Positions 9,571 to 17,898 of a DNA stretch of 64,000 bases are shown here, one piece after another. Numbering within the stretch: the stretch's first letter is position 1; every line of letters starts with the position of its first letter. Made by a program: the position numbers and the translations under genes. This stretch comes from CANKJK01 sp040081715 (GTDB taxonomy: Bacteria > Acidobacteriota > Vicinamibacteria > Vicinamibacterales > UBA2999): the NCBI GenBank assembly GCA_040081715.1, contig JBEBFY010000005.1, forward strand, positions 124,001 to 188,000, written 5' to 3'. The notes beneath the pieces were generated by a model. The model was not told the origin of the DNA and ran no database searches. It saw only the letters and a program-made list of their open reading frames with translations.

Positions 9571-10676
9571 TGCGGATCAACGGGTTGGCGCGGTACACAT
9601 GCGGGGCGGCCTTGCTGACGCTGCTTGGCGGCGTCGCGGGCGCGTGGCTGGCCGTGCCCGTGGTGCAGGCGCAGGCTGGCGGCGAGCCCGAGGCGTACTA
9701 CACCGAGGCGCAGGCGACCCGTGGCAGGAGCCTGTGGGACAAGCACTGCGCGGCATGCCATGCGGCCGAGCCCGATGCTGAGAAGTTCAAGGCGGACCCC
9801 GCCGGGTTCCTGATCGCCAAGGTCAAGACGCCGAGCAACCTCGGCGGACGCTACATCGCGGACAAGAAGAACAACGGGCGCCGCATCTTCACGTCGGTCT
9901 ACTTCCTCTACCGGGAGCTGGAGTCGATGCCGGCGGTGACGACGAGCATCACCGCGCAGATGCGCACCGATGTCCTCGCCTTCCTGCTGAAGCAGAACGG
10001 GTTCCCTGCGGGCAAGGGGGAACTGCTGCCGGACCCTGCCGCGATGAAGCAGATGCCGCTCGACGAGCCCGGCTTCGTGCGTCTCTTCAACGGGCGGAAC
10101 CTGGAGGGGTGGAAGTTCCTGGTCGGCCTGAGCTGCGCGCCGCCGCCCGAGAGCTGCGGGCGCACGACGCCGGGCATGGCCTTCACGGTGCAGCAGGGCG
10201 TCATTCGCGGGTCCGGCAAGGAGCACGGGTTCATGTACACGACGGGCAAGTACAAGAACTTCACGTTGCGACTGGACTACCTCTCCGAGAAGCCTGCCGA
10301 CTTCGACGCCGACGACGTCTATTACTACGCGAATACGGGATATCACCTGTTCCTGATGGACGAGAACCTGTTCGTGTGGCCGAAGTCGATGACTCTGGCG
10401 GGGGAGCAGCGCGACCTGCTGAGGCCGATTGCCCTCGGCGGCACCAAGATGCGCGCGAGCACCTGGGACAACGAGGCGCGGCTCCGCGTGGTCCGCCCTC
10501 TGGGTGAGTGGAACTCGATCGAGATCGTCTCGAGCGACAGCAACATCAAGGCGTATCTCAACGACACGCTCATCTCCACGGTGACGCAGCACGAATTCAC
10601 CCAGCCCGGCTACATCGGTTTGCAGATGCAGGGTTTCTCGTCCCGCTGGCGGAATATCCGGATCCGGGAAGACTGA
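9570..10676 (+). CDS. Secreted cytochrome c fused to DUF1080 (3-keto-disaccharide-hydrolase-like) domain
   Basis: A 368-residue protein. A signal peptide ends near VQAQA, and a class I cytochrome c module carries one haem site CAACH at residues 60-64, with candidate axial Met in ESMPAV. The C-terminal half (about 165-368) is a DUF1080/LamG-like beta-sandwich (FVRLFNGRNLEGWKF at its start, GLQMQGFSSRWRNIRIRED at its end), a fold also found in 3-keto-glycoside hydrolases and in many secreted Planctomycetota and Acidobacteriota proteins. The fusion suggests redox chemistry next to carbohydrate or ligand binding in the periplasm. ATG 9570 overlaps the upstream stop by one base. It is paralogous to the gene at 11689. 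Confidence 0.85.
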   Translation: MRINGLARYTCGAALLTLLGGVAGAWLAVPVVQAQAGGEPEAYYTEAQATRGRSLWDKHCAACHAAEPDAEKFKADPAGFLIAKVKTPSNLGGRYIADKKNNGRRIFTSVYFLYRELESMPAVTTSITAQMRTDVLAFLLKQNGFPAGKGELLPDPAAMKQMPLDEPGFVRLFNGRNLEGWKFLVGLSCAPPPESCGRTTPGMAFTVQQGVIRGSGKEHGFMYTTGKYKNFTLRLDYLSEKPADFDADDVYYYANTGYHLFLMDENLFVWPKSMTLAGEQRDLLRPIALGGTKMRASTWDNEARLRVVRPLGEWNSIEIVSSDSNIKAYLNDTLISTVTQHEFTQPGYIGLQMQGFSSRWRNIRIRED

Positions 10677-10813
10677 GCCGCTGCGCGCCAGGGTTCGGCG
10701 CGTGCCCCCGGCGGGTGGTCCGACTTGAGGCTGGCGTCCCCGGTACGATGTCGTGTAGCGTGTGGGCGCCGCGCCTGCTCGGAGCGTGCGGCCGTCCTTG
10801 GAGATCCTCGCTG

Positions 10814-11665
10814 ATGAAACGTGCCCTGCTCGCTCTTGTGCTTGGTGTGACCTGCGTTTCCGGGCTCGGTGGCGCCTGGTCCCGCGTGCTGGTTGCCCAG
10901 CCCCGCCCGCGTCTGAATCCCATGATTGCCGCGCTGGCCGGCGGTGGCGTCGCCCTCAGCGGCCGCGACTGGCAGTTCATCGACCTTGAACACAATCCCC
11001 TCGACCTCACCAAGCTGGACCAGACCATCGCGGACCTGACGAAGAACCATCGCCCGGATGGCACGGTCGACCTCAAGATGGCGCCGCTGGTCCGCATTCC
11101 CATGGACGGCGACGAGAGCTTCAAGTGGGTGGTGAAGCAGATCCTCGAGATTGGCGCCATGGGCGTCGTGTTTCCGAGGGTGGAGACCAAGGCGCAGGCC
11201 GAGCTGGCCGTGCGCACGCACCGGTTCAAGCCGCAGAAGGGCGCGAAGTACCCGACCCCTCCGGGTCTTCGCCACGTCACACCCTCAAAGGCAGCCCGGC
11301 GCTGGGGGCTCAGCATCGACGACTACATCGACAAGGCCGCCGATGTCTGGCCGCTCAACCCGGACGGTGAGCTCTTCAACATGATCATGATCGAGTCGGC
11401 CGAGGGGATGAACAACATCAATGAGATTCTCGACGTGCCAGGGATCGGGGCCATTTTCATCGGGCCCAACGATTTCAGCATGTCGCTCGGCAACGGCCGC
11501 TGGGCACCGAAGCATCCGGAGGATACGGAGAAGGGGTTCCAGCGGATTCTGCTGGCCTGCAAGGCCAAGAAGGTGATCTGCGGGATGCAGGTGGACGGCG
11601 GGCAGCCGGCTATCGACGAGCGGATCAAGCAGGGATGGCGCGTGATTCTCGGAGGCGGGAACTGA
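10814..11665 (+). CDS. HpcH/HpaI-family aldolase carrying a signal peptide
   Basis: A 283-residue class II (metal-dependent) pyruvate aldolase family protein. Catalytic features are intact: the IDLEH motif with His60, LVRIPM with the substrate-binding Arg, MIMIESAEG with the metal-ligand Glu, and FIGPNDFSMSLG with the metal-ligand Asp. Known members (HpaI-type 4-hydroxy-2-oxo-acid aldolases) are cytosolic. This one starts with a clear hydrophobic export sequence (LLALVLGVTCVSGLGGAWS) before the enzyme fold, so it is predicted to be periplasmic like its neighbours. ATG 10814 follows GGAGATCCTCG; the frame is open further upstream but overlaps the previous gene. It lies between two cytochrome c-DUF1080 genes. 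Confidence 0.85.
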   Translation: MKRALLALVLGVTCVSGLGGAWSRVLVAQPRPRLNPMIAALAGGGVALSGRDWQFIDLEHNPLDLTKLDQTIADLTKNHRPDGTVDLKMAPLVRIPMDGDESFKWVVKQILEIGAMGVVFPRVETKAQAELAVRTHRFKPQKGAKYPTPPGLRHVTPSKAARRWGLSIDDYIDKAADVWPLNPDGELFNMIMIESAEGMNNINEILDVPGIGAIFIGPNDFSMSLGNGRWAPKHPEDTEKGFQRILLACKAKKVICGMQVDGGQPAIDERIKQGWRVILGGGN

Positions 11666-11688
11666 CCCGCCGCAGCAGGAGGATGGGC

Positions 11689-13089
11689 ATGAAGGGAACG
11701 ATGATGCGCGCGGTGATGGCCGTGGCACTTCTGGCTGGCGCGGGCGCGCTGGCCCTGACCCCGGTTTCGGCCCAGCAGGCGCCAGCCAAGGCCGAGTGGG
11801 ACGGCATCTACACCGACGCCCAGGCGACGCGTGGCGCGGCTGTGTATCAGCAGCACTGTGTGTTCTGCCACGGCAAGGACCTGGCCGGTGGGAACCTGGC
11901 CCCTGCCGCTGGCGGGCCGGCCTTTGTGACGAAGTGGCAGAGCCGTCCGCTGCGCGAGCTCTTTGGGTACGTGCAGGCGCGGATGCCCTACCACAGCCCG
12001 AATCGCCTCACACGTGCGCAGAACGCGGATGTGATCGCCTACATGCTGCGGTCCAGCAAAGTGCCCGCCGGGGCGAAGGAGTTCGCGGGGGACCTCTCGC
12101 TCAAGGGCGACCCGAAGCGCGGCGAGGCGTTCTACACCGAGGCGCAGGCGGAGCGGGGCCGCCAGGCCTTCAACCGCAACTGCGGCCTGTGCCACAACAC
12201 CAACGATGCGAAGCTGACGCAGAAGCAGGTGGATGAGGCGCCGCTACCGAGCTCCTTCGCGGCACCGTTCCTGGCGCGTGTGTACTACGGCAAGATGCTC
12301 TATCCGACCGTCTATCACATCTACACCAAGTTGCAGAGCATGCCGGCCTTCGGCAACGAGTCGATCACCAACAACACGCGCGCCGACATCATCGCGCACA
12401 TCCTTGACCGCAACGGCTTTCCGGCCGGCAACATCGAACTCAGGCCCGATGTGGAGCTGATGGGGCAGATGATGCTGAACGAGCCCGGGTTCGAGCATGT
12501 CTTCAACGGGAAGGACTTCACAAACATCAAGTTCGTCATGGGCACCCGCTGCGGTCCCGATCCGGGTGGATGTGCCCAGACCGAACCGGGGGACACCCTG
12601 CAGGTGATGCCGGGCGGCAAGATGTACTGCAAGTGCGACCTGCACGGCTACTGGTACTACGCCGCGAAGAAGTTCCTGAACTTCACGGTGCGGTTCCAGC
12701 ACAAGTTCGTGAAGCCCGAGGGCTGGGTGGGGGATGAGGACATCTACATGGGCGGCGGCGGCTGGCTGATGTTCATCCAGGACACGAACATGGCGGGCTT
12801 CGGCAAGAGCATTGAGATTGAAGGCCGCGTCCGCGACATGGCCGACATCTTCTTCCTCGGCGGCGGCAAGGGGAAGTTCACTTACGACAACGCGGCCAAG
12901 ACCAAGGTGGTCAGGCCGTTCGACTGGAACGACATCGAAATCGTGTCGAAGGACGGCCAGGTGAAAACCTACGTCAACGGCGTCCTCAGCTCGACGATTA
13001 CCGAACATGACTACCCGGCGGGGTTCTTCGGCATGCAGGTCGAAGGGTCCCCGACCGAGTGGCGGAACATCCGCATCCGGCCTGAGTAG
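11689..13089 (+). CDS. Secreted dihaem cytochrome c fused to DUF1080 domain
   Basis: A 466-residue protein with a signal peptide ending at VSAQQ and two cytochrome c modules with haem sites CVFCH (residues 57-61) and CGLCH (about 165-169), each followed by Met-containing segments (RMPYHSP, SMPAF). A C-terminal DUF1080-like domain (about 265-466) starts at FEHVFNGKDF and ends PTEWRNIRIRPE. ATG 11689 is the best start (AGGAGG at 11677-11682; the ATG at 11683 is too close). It matches the gene at 9570 over its second haem module and DUF1080 domain, with one extra N-terminal haem module, so the pair probably arose by duplication. A Cys-rich stretch (MYCKCDLHG) inside the DUF1080 domain is absent from the paralogue. 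Confidence 0.86.
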   Translation: MKGTMMRAVMAVALLAGAGALALTPVSAQQAPAKAEWDGIYTDAQATRGAAVYQQHCVFCHGKDLAGGNLAPAAGGPAFVTKWQSRPLRELFGYVQARMPYHSPNRLTRAQNADVIAYMLRSSKVPAGAKEFAGDLSLKGDPKRGEAFYTEAQAERGRQAFNRNCGLCHNTNDAKLTQKQVDEAPLPSSFAAPFLARVYYGKMLYPTVYHIYTKLQSMPAFGNESITNNTRADIIAHILDRNGFPAGNIELRPDVELMGQMMLNEPGFEHVFNGKDFTNIKFVMGTRCGPDPGGCAQTEPGDTLQVMPGGKMYCKCDLHGYWYYAAKKFLNFTVRFQHKFVKPEGWVGDEDIYMGGGGWLMFIQDTNMAGFGKSIEIEGRVRDMADIFFLGGGKGKFTYDNAAKTKVVRPFDWNDIEIVSKDGQVKTYVNGVLSSTITEHDYPAGFFGMQVEGSPTEWRNIRIRPE

Positions 13090-13154
13090 CCTGCGCGGAA
13101 CGGGCGTCTGCGGATATCGGCCCTGGTCGTGCCGACCCGGGCACTGGAGGAGCG

Positions 13155-13727
13155 ATGAAGGGATACGCGAAAGTGTTGGCCGGTGCGGCGGTGGGCTGCG
13201 TGGTGGGCGCGTTGGTGACGGTGCAGGTGGTGAAGGGGCAGGCGAAGCAGGCGCCTACGCCGGTGGAAGGCAAGCTCTCGCACATTTCGTTTGCCGTGGC
13301 CGACGCAGAGAAGACCGCCATGGCGTTCGGGAAGGTGTTCGGCGTGCCAGTCCCGAAGCCGAGGGACTTCCGCGACATCCCGTGGGGACCGCGGTTCCCG
13401 GGGAAGGTGATGAACGGACGGCTGGTGTCGCTGATGATCAATGGTGTCAGCTTCGAGTTCCTGCAGCCGCTCGACGGCGAGAGCCCGTGGCGGGACTATG
13501 TGAAGAACGGCGGTGACGGCGTGCACCACATCGGGTTCAACGTCCAGGATGTGACCAAGGCACGGGAGTATCTGGAGTCGAAGGGTGGCAAGCAGACGCA
13601 GGCGTTTGCCGAGTGGGCCAGCTATGTCGACATGCACGGCGCCGGCCTGCCGATTACCTTCGAGGTGACGCCCCTCGTGATGCCGGCCAACGCCGTCCCG
13701 GCCGCGAACGCGAAGGACCGCAAGTAG
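13155..13727 (+). CDS. Exported single-module VOC protein
   Basis: A 190-residue protein with a good ribosome site (GGAGGAGCG before ATG 13155) and an N-terminal hydrophobic segment (VLAGAAVGCVVGALVTVQVV) that may act as a signal anchor. The VOC fold is visible: KLSHISFAVAD, then SFEFLQP, HHIGFNVQD and ITFEVTPL. These supply the usual His/Glu/His/Glu metal-ligand pattern, so a metal-dependent lyase, epimerase or dioxygenase-like activity is plausible. It lies 11 nt before the MHS transporter and probably shares its transcript. The reaction is unknown. Confidence 0.82.
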   Translation: MKGYAKVLAGAAVGCVVGALVTVQVVKGQAKQAPTPVEGKLSHISFAVADAEKTAMAFGKVFGVPVPKPRDFRDIPWGPRFPGKVMNGRLVSLMINGVSFEFLQPLDGESPWRDYVKNGGDGVHHIGFNVQDVTKAREYLESKGGKQTQAFAEWASYVDMHGAGLPITFEVTPLVMPANAVPAANAKDRK

Positions 13728-13738
13728 CTCCCGTCCCC

Positions 13739-15028
13739 GTGGAGACCCTCGATCCAGCCGCCCGGCGCAGCCAGCTGCGCCGGGCGATTGTCGCCTCGGC
13801 CGTCGGCACCTCGATCGAGTGGTACGACTTCTACCTGTACGGCACGGCGGCGGCGCTGGTCTTTCCGCAGAAGTTCTTCCCGGCGTCCGACCCGTTCATG
13901 GGGACGCTGCTGTCCTATTCCACGTACTTCGTCGGGTTCGTGTCGCGCCCCCTCGGGGCGGCCATTTTCGGGTACTTCGGCGACCGGCTCGGCCGGAAGG
14001 TGTCGCTTATCGCCACCTTGATGCTGATGGGCGTCGCCACGGCCGGCATCGGGCTGGTGCCCGGCTACGACCAGATCGGGATGTGGGGCGCGGTCCTGCT
14101 GACCTTCGGCCGGATGCTGCAGGGCATCGGCGTGGGCGGGGAGTGGGGCGGGTCGGTGCTCCTGGCCGCCGAATGGAGCGAAAAGCGGCACCGGGGCTTC
14201 GTGACGAGCTGGCCCCACATCGGGGCGCCGGTCGGCCTGGTGCTTGCCAACGGGGCCTTCGCGCTGGCCTCGGCGTACACCACCAACGAACAGTTCCTTG
14301 ACTGGGCGTGGCGCATCCCGTTTCTCGCGAGCGTCGTGCTGATCGCCATCGGCCTCTACATCCGCACCGGCGTGAAGGAGACCCCGGCCTTCCAGAAGAT
14401 GAAGAGCGAGGGTCAGCTCTCGAAGGCGCCGGTCTCCGAGACGGTGAAGGGGCATTGGCGGCCCGTGCTGCTGGTCATGTTCCTGCGAACCAGTCAGCAG
14501 ACGGCCTTCTTCATTTTCACCAACTACATCCTGGCCTACGGGACGACGGCCCTCGGGATGGCGCGCGGCACTATTCTCGGCTACGTGAGCGGCGCAGCCG
14601 TATTGTCGATCTTCACCGTGCCGTTTTTCGGCTGGCTGTCGGACCGCATCGGGCGCCGGCGGCTCACGACGATCGCGTGTGTCGTCATGCTCGTGTTCCC
14701 GTTTGTCTGGTTCGGGTTGCTCGACACGAAGTCGGCGGGCCTCGTGTTCCTGGCGATTCTGCTGTCGATGCCGGTGCATGACATGCAGTACGGACCGCAG
14801 GCGGCGCTGATTGCGGAAAGCTTCCCGAGCCACGTGCGCTACACGGGTGCATCGCTCGGCTACCAGCTCTCATCGATTACGGCCGGTGGCCCCGCCCCCC
14901 TCGTGGCGCTCTATCTCTACCAGACGTTCGGGTCGTCCACGCCGATTGCCATCTACCTGATGATCTGCTCGGTCATCAGCCTCGTCTGCGTCAGGCTGCT
15001 GCCATCAGGCCAGTACGACGAGCTGTAG
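13739..15028 (+). CDS. MFS transporter, metabolite:H+ symporter (MHS) family
   Basis: A 429-residue inner-membrane transporter with about 12 hydrophobic helices. Family marks are SIEWYDFYLYG at residues 25-35 (MHS hallmark), GYFGDRLGRK in the first cytoplasmic loop (MFS motif A), GIGVGGEWGGSVL in the region of helices 4-5 and a second GWLSDRIGRRR loop. MHS carriers import organic acids, betaines or aromatic acids with protons (KgtP, ShiA, ProP and relatives). GTG 13739 is chosen because upstream extension would overlap the VOC gene. It is probably the inner-membrane step for products released by the periplasmic enzymes upstream; this is inference from position. Confidence 0.88.
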   Translation: METLDPAARRSQLRRAIVASAVGTSIEWYDFYLYGTAAALVFPQKFFPASDPFMGTLLSYSTYFVGFVSRPLGAAIFGYFGDRLGRKVSLIATLMLMGVATAGIGLVPGYDQIGMWGAVLLTFGRMLQGIGVGGEWGGSVLLAAEWSEKRHRGFVTSWPHIGAPVGLVLANGAFALASAYTTNEQFLDWAWRIPFLASVVLIAIGLYIRTGVKETPAFQKMKSEGQLSKAPVSETVKGHWRPVLLVMFLRTSQQTAFFIFTNYILAYGTTALGMARGTILGYVSGAAVLSIFTVPFFGWLSDRIGRRRLTTIACVVMLVFPFVWFGLLDTKSAGLVFLAILLSMPVHDMQYGPQAALIAESFPSHVRYTGASLGYQLSSITAGGPAPLVALYLYQTFGSSTPIAIYLMICSVISLVCVRLLPSGQYDEL

Positions 15029-15032
15029 CGGG

Positions 15033-15389
15033 CTAGCCCTTCACCACCCAACCCTTCTTCACCAGGTGGGCGCGCACACGCTCACGGAGATCCCCCTGCA
15101 GTTCCACGGTGTTCTCCGAGACGGCACCGCCGGTGCCGCACAGCCGTTTCAGTTCGCTGCAGAGATCCTTCAGGAACGCGGCGTTGCCGGGCAGGTCGAA
15201 GACGACCGTGACGGTCTTGCCCCCGCGGCCCGCCTTTTCCATCCGGAGCTTCGCGACGACCCGGAGCGGCACCGGCTCCGTGCCCGCCCGGCGCGCGCTG
15301 CACTGGCAGTTGGTGGCGGGCCAGCCGCATCCCGGACAGACGCGGCCCATGTCCGACGTGTACACGAGGCGGCTGTTTGGCCGGGTCAT
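15033..15389 (-). CDS. SUI1/eIF1-like translation initiation factor (YciH family)
   Basis: A 118-residue protein with the SUI1 fold: VPLRVVAKLRMEKAGRGGKTVTVV, then NAAFLKDLCSELKRLCGTGG and TVELQGDLRERVRAHLVKKGW. The N-terminal VCPGCGWPATNCQC (residues 17-30) looks like a small zinc ribbon, common in bacterial YciH proteins. The archaeal/eukaryotic homologue checks start-codon selection; the bacterial role is less settled. The ATG at 15389 is preceded by TATGAT with a 6-nt gap (15396-15401) and no ribosome site, so the mRNA is probably leaderless. It is convergent with the MHS gene, with only a few bases between stops. Confidence 0.9.
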   Translation of the reverse strand: MTRPNSRLVYTSDMGRVCPGCGWPATNCQCSARRAGTEPVPLRVVAKLRMEKAGRGGKTVTVVFDLPGNAAFLKDLCSELKRLCGTGGAVSENTVELQGDLRERVRAHLVKKGWVVKG

Positions 15390-15395
15390 CAGACG

Positions 15396-15401
15396 ATCAT
15401 A
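15396..15401 (-). promoter_or_regulatory. Candidate -10 element for leaderless SUI1 gene
   Basis: TATGAT on the minus strand ends 6 nt before the ATG at 15389, with no ribosome-binding site between. This fits a transcript that begins at the start codon. Confidence 0.4.
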
Positions 15402-15524
15402 GGTCCGCTCGTTCCACGTCCGGCAGGGCCGCGTCCCAGTCGACGATTTCGTGCGGGGTCTGAGCGGATCCGACTAGAATCCGCCCAGCCCGCCGTGGCC
15501 TCGCGCCTGGCGGAAGGAGGACAC

Positions 15525-16868
15525 GTGCGGAAGGCCGTCTTGAGCGCCGTCTTGAACGCCGTAGTGCTGCTGGTGGCTGCCTCGTCGATGCTGCATGCGG
15601 AGGACTGGCCCGAGTATCGCGGCGCCGGCCGGACGGGCATCTGGAAGGAGATCGGCATCGTCGACACGTTTCCGGCCGATGGCCTGAAGGTGCTCTGGCG
15701 CACGCCGGTCAATCGCGGCTTCAGCGGACCGTCGGTCTCGGCGGGACGCGTGTTCCTGACGGACTTCATCGAGGAGAAGGGGCCGAAGGGGACCGAGCGC
15801 GCCCTGGCCCTCGACGAGAAGACCGGGAAGATCCTGTGGACCTACGAGTGGCCGGCCGACTACGGCGGGATTCTGTGGCCAGTCGGGCCGCGTGCGACGC
15901 CGACCGTTGACGGGGACCGTGTCTACATCCTCGGGGTCAACGGCAAGCTCTTCTGCCTGAAGGCGGCCACCGGCCAGATCGTGTGGAAGAAGGACTACGT
16001 GGCCGACCTCGGTGCGGACCCGCGCACCTGGGCGTTCAACTACGGCTACACCGGCGCGCCGCTGGTGGACGGCAACAATCTGATCTGCATGGTCGGCGGC
16101 CAGCCGGATGCAAAGGTCGTGGCCCTCGACAAGTTCACCGGCCAGGTGATCTGGAAGGCACTCTCCATGGAGACGGAGCTGGGCGCGGCACAGCCGATGA
16201 TGATCACCGAGGGCGGCGTGAAGCAGCTCATCGTGTGGTACCCGGGCGCCGTGGCGTCGCTGAACCCCGAGACCGGGAAGTCTCGATGGGAAGCCCCGTG
16301 GCGCGTCGGCGGGAGCGCGTCCGCGTCCATGCCATTCAAGAACGGGGCGAACCTGTTCTTCACGACCTTCTACGACGGCGGCCTGATGCTGAACCTGGAT
16401 CAGAAGAAGCCGGGCGCCACGATGATGTGGAAGGGCAAGAGCAACAACGAGCTCCAGACCGATGGCCTCCACTCCACGCTCTCAGGCCCGGTGATCGTCA
16501 ACGGCCACATCTACGGCATCTGCAGCTACGGGCAGTTTCGCTGCATGCGTGTGAAGGATGGCGAGCGGCTGTGGGAAACGCAGGCCGTCACCAAGGAGCG
16601 CGCGCGCTGGGCGACGGGCCACATCGTGGTGAACGGCGACCGGCTCTTCATCAATAACGACCGGGGCGAGTTGATCATGGTGCAGCCCGACCCGGCTGGC
16701 TACAAGGAGATCAGCCGCACCGCGCTCATCAAGCCGACGTCGCCTCCGGGCAACCGCCGGCAGTTAGTGAATGTGAACTGGTCGCACCCGGCCTACGCGA
16801 ACAGGCACATCTACGCGAGAAACGACGAAGAGGTCATCGCGGCCTCGCTCGCGAAGGACGGCAAGTGA
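15525..16868 (+). CDS. Secreted PQQ-like beta-propeller protein
   Basis: A 447-residue protein. GTG 15525 has an AGGAGG site (15515-15520), and a signal peptide ends near MLHAED. WPEYRGAGRTGIW opens the propeller, a common start of the outer-membrane-assembly/BamB-like and quinoprotein-like family. Blades follow with the ALDEKTGKILWTYEW, LKAATGQIVWKKDY, ALDKFTGQVIWKA, SLNPETGKSRWEAPW pattern. It is shorter than true quinoprotein dehydrogenases and lacks their full signatures, so it may bind PQQ or be a non-catalytic propeller. Its stop overlaps the start of the next gene (TGATG at 16866-16870), so the two are translationally coupled. Confidence 0.82.
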   Translation: MRKAVLSAVLNAVVLLVAASSMLHAEDWPEYRGAGRTGIWKEIGIVDTFPADGLKVLWRTPVNRGFSGPSVSAGRVFLTDFIEEKGPKGTERALALDEKTGKILWTYEWPADYGGILWPVGPRATPTVDGDRVYILGVNGKLFCLKAATGQIVWKKDYVADLGADPRTWAFNYGYTGAPLVDGNNLICMVGGQPDAKVVALDKFTGQVIWKALSMETELGAAQPMMITEGGVKQLIVWYPGAVASLNPETGKSRWEAPWRVGGSASASMPFKNGANLFFTTFYDGGLMLNLDQKKPGATMMWKGKSNNELQTDGLHSTLSGPVIVNGHIYGICSYGQFRCMRVKDGERLWETQAVTKERARWATGHIVVNGDRLFINNDRGELIMVQPDPAGYKEISRTALIKPTSPPGNRRQLVNVNWSHPAYANRHIYARNDEEVIAASLAKDGK

Positions 16869-17812
16869 TGCGCGAACGGCGGCTCCCCCTCCTCACGGGT
16901 GTCGTGGCTGCTGGCCTGGCGCTGGCCGCCTCGGGCGTGCTCAGTGCCCAGTCGGCTGTCCCCGCTGTGACGCTGTGGAATCTGAACGCCTACGACATCC
17001 TGTATGTGCTCTCCGGCGGCGGCGACAATGCCGTCGCCCTGATGCGCGACGAAGGGGTGGTGCTCATCGACCCGCTGCCGGCCGGCCTCGGCAAAGCCTC
17101 GCTCGAGGCCATCGCGACGGTGTCGGATCAGCCCGTGCGGACGATCGTCAACCTCCGCAGCGACGCCGCGCACCTGAAGGCGAACCTGGAGTATCCCGAT
17201 GTGACGAAGGTGGTCGCGCCGAAGCCCGTGGCCGACCGGGCGGCGAAGCTCGGCGTGTTCACGGGCGCAGCGGCGAAGTTCGCGCCGTCCACCCTCATCA
17301 CGGACACCCTGACGCTGCTCGACGGCCCCGATGTGATGGAGGTGTCGCTCCTGGGTCCCGCCCGGACCGACGGCGACGCGCTCGTCTTCTTTACACAGAA
17401 GCGCCTGGCGTACATGGGGGATCTCTTCCCGACGAAGGCCGTGCCGGTCGTGGAGCCGGCCGCGGGCGGGAGCCTCCTCGGCCTGGTCCAGACCCTGGCG
17501 ACGGTCCGGGCCAGGGTGACGACGGCCCGGTCGGCCATCCCGGGCCGCGAATCACCGCGCGCGGGTGGCGCGGGCGCCCACAAGCCCATGTCCGTCATGC
17601 CGATTTCCCTCACCAGCCAGTGGAAGGATGTCGAGGAATATGCGGACTTTGTGGCGGCCTTCGTCGCAGGCGGCCAGGCCGCGCAGGCCGCCGGGCGCAC
17701 GCCGGAACAGGCCGCCGCAGAGCTGATGCTGCCCGCGCGCTTCAAGGCCTACGACATGACCGGCGCGCCCGGTGCGATGGCAGCGCTCTACGCCGAACTG
17801 AAGGCCCGCTGA
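16868..17812 (+). CDS. Secreted metallo-beta-lactamase-fold protein with degenerate metal site
   Basis: A 314-residue protein with a signal peptide (GVVAAGLALAASGVLSAQS). The fold is recognisable: YVLSGGGDNAVALMRDEGVVLIDPL, the strand IVNLRSDAAH (residues 93-102), LLGPARTDGDALVFF (162-175) and YMGDLFPTKAVPVVEPAAGGS. Functional relatives have the HxHxDH zinc motif at the second site and GPAHTDGD at the third. Here the motif reads RSDAAH, retaining only the last His, and the third-site His is Arg166. Two-metal hydrolysis is therefore unlikely. It is coupled to the upstream propeller and could act as its partner or as a binding protein. I am confident of the fold and less sure of the role. Confidence 0.72.
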   Translation: MRERRLPLLTGVVAAGLALAASGVLSAQSAVPAVTLWNLNAYDILYVLSGGGDNAVALMRDEGVVLIDPLPAGLGKASLEAIATVSDQPVRTIVNLRSDAAHLKANLEYPDVTKVVAPKPVADRAAKLGVFTGAAAKFAPSTLITDTLTLLDGPDVMEVSLLGPARTDGDALVFFTQKRLAYMGDLFPTKAVPVVEPAAGGSLLGLVQTLATVRARVTTARSAIPGRESPRAGGAGAHKPMSVMPISLTSQWKDVEEYADFVAAFVAGGQAAQAAGRTPEQAAAELMLPARFKAYDMTGAPGAMAALYAELKAR

Positions 17813-17826
17813 GCCCAGCCGGAGCG

Positions 17827-17832
17827 TATAAT
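17827..17832 (+). promoter_or_regulatory. Candidate -10 element upstream of the molybdenum hydroxylase operon
   Basis: A perfect TATAAT sits 66 nt before the ATG at 17899, just after the end of the previous gene. No clear -35 lies at the standard distance. The untranslated leader contains the short inverted pair CGGGCGC/GCTACCCG-like sequence, but no defined riboswitch was recognised. Confidence 0.35.
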
Positions 17833-17898
17833 CCGGGCTGATTCCGCACTGCCGGATCCTCGGGCGCTACCCGGGTCCGCTTTCTCAATAGAGGTTCT

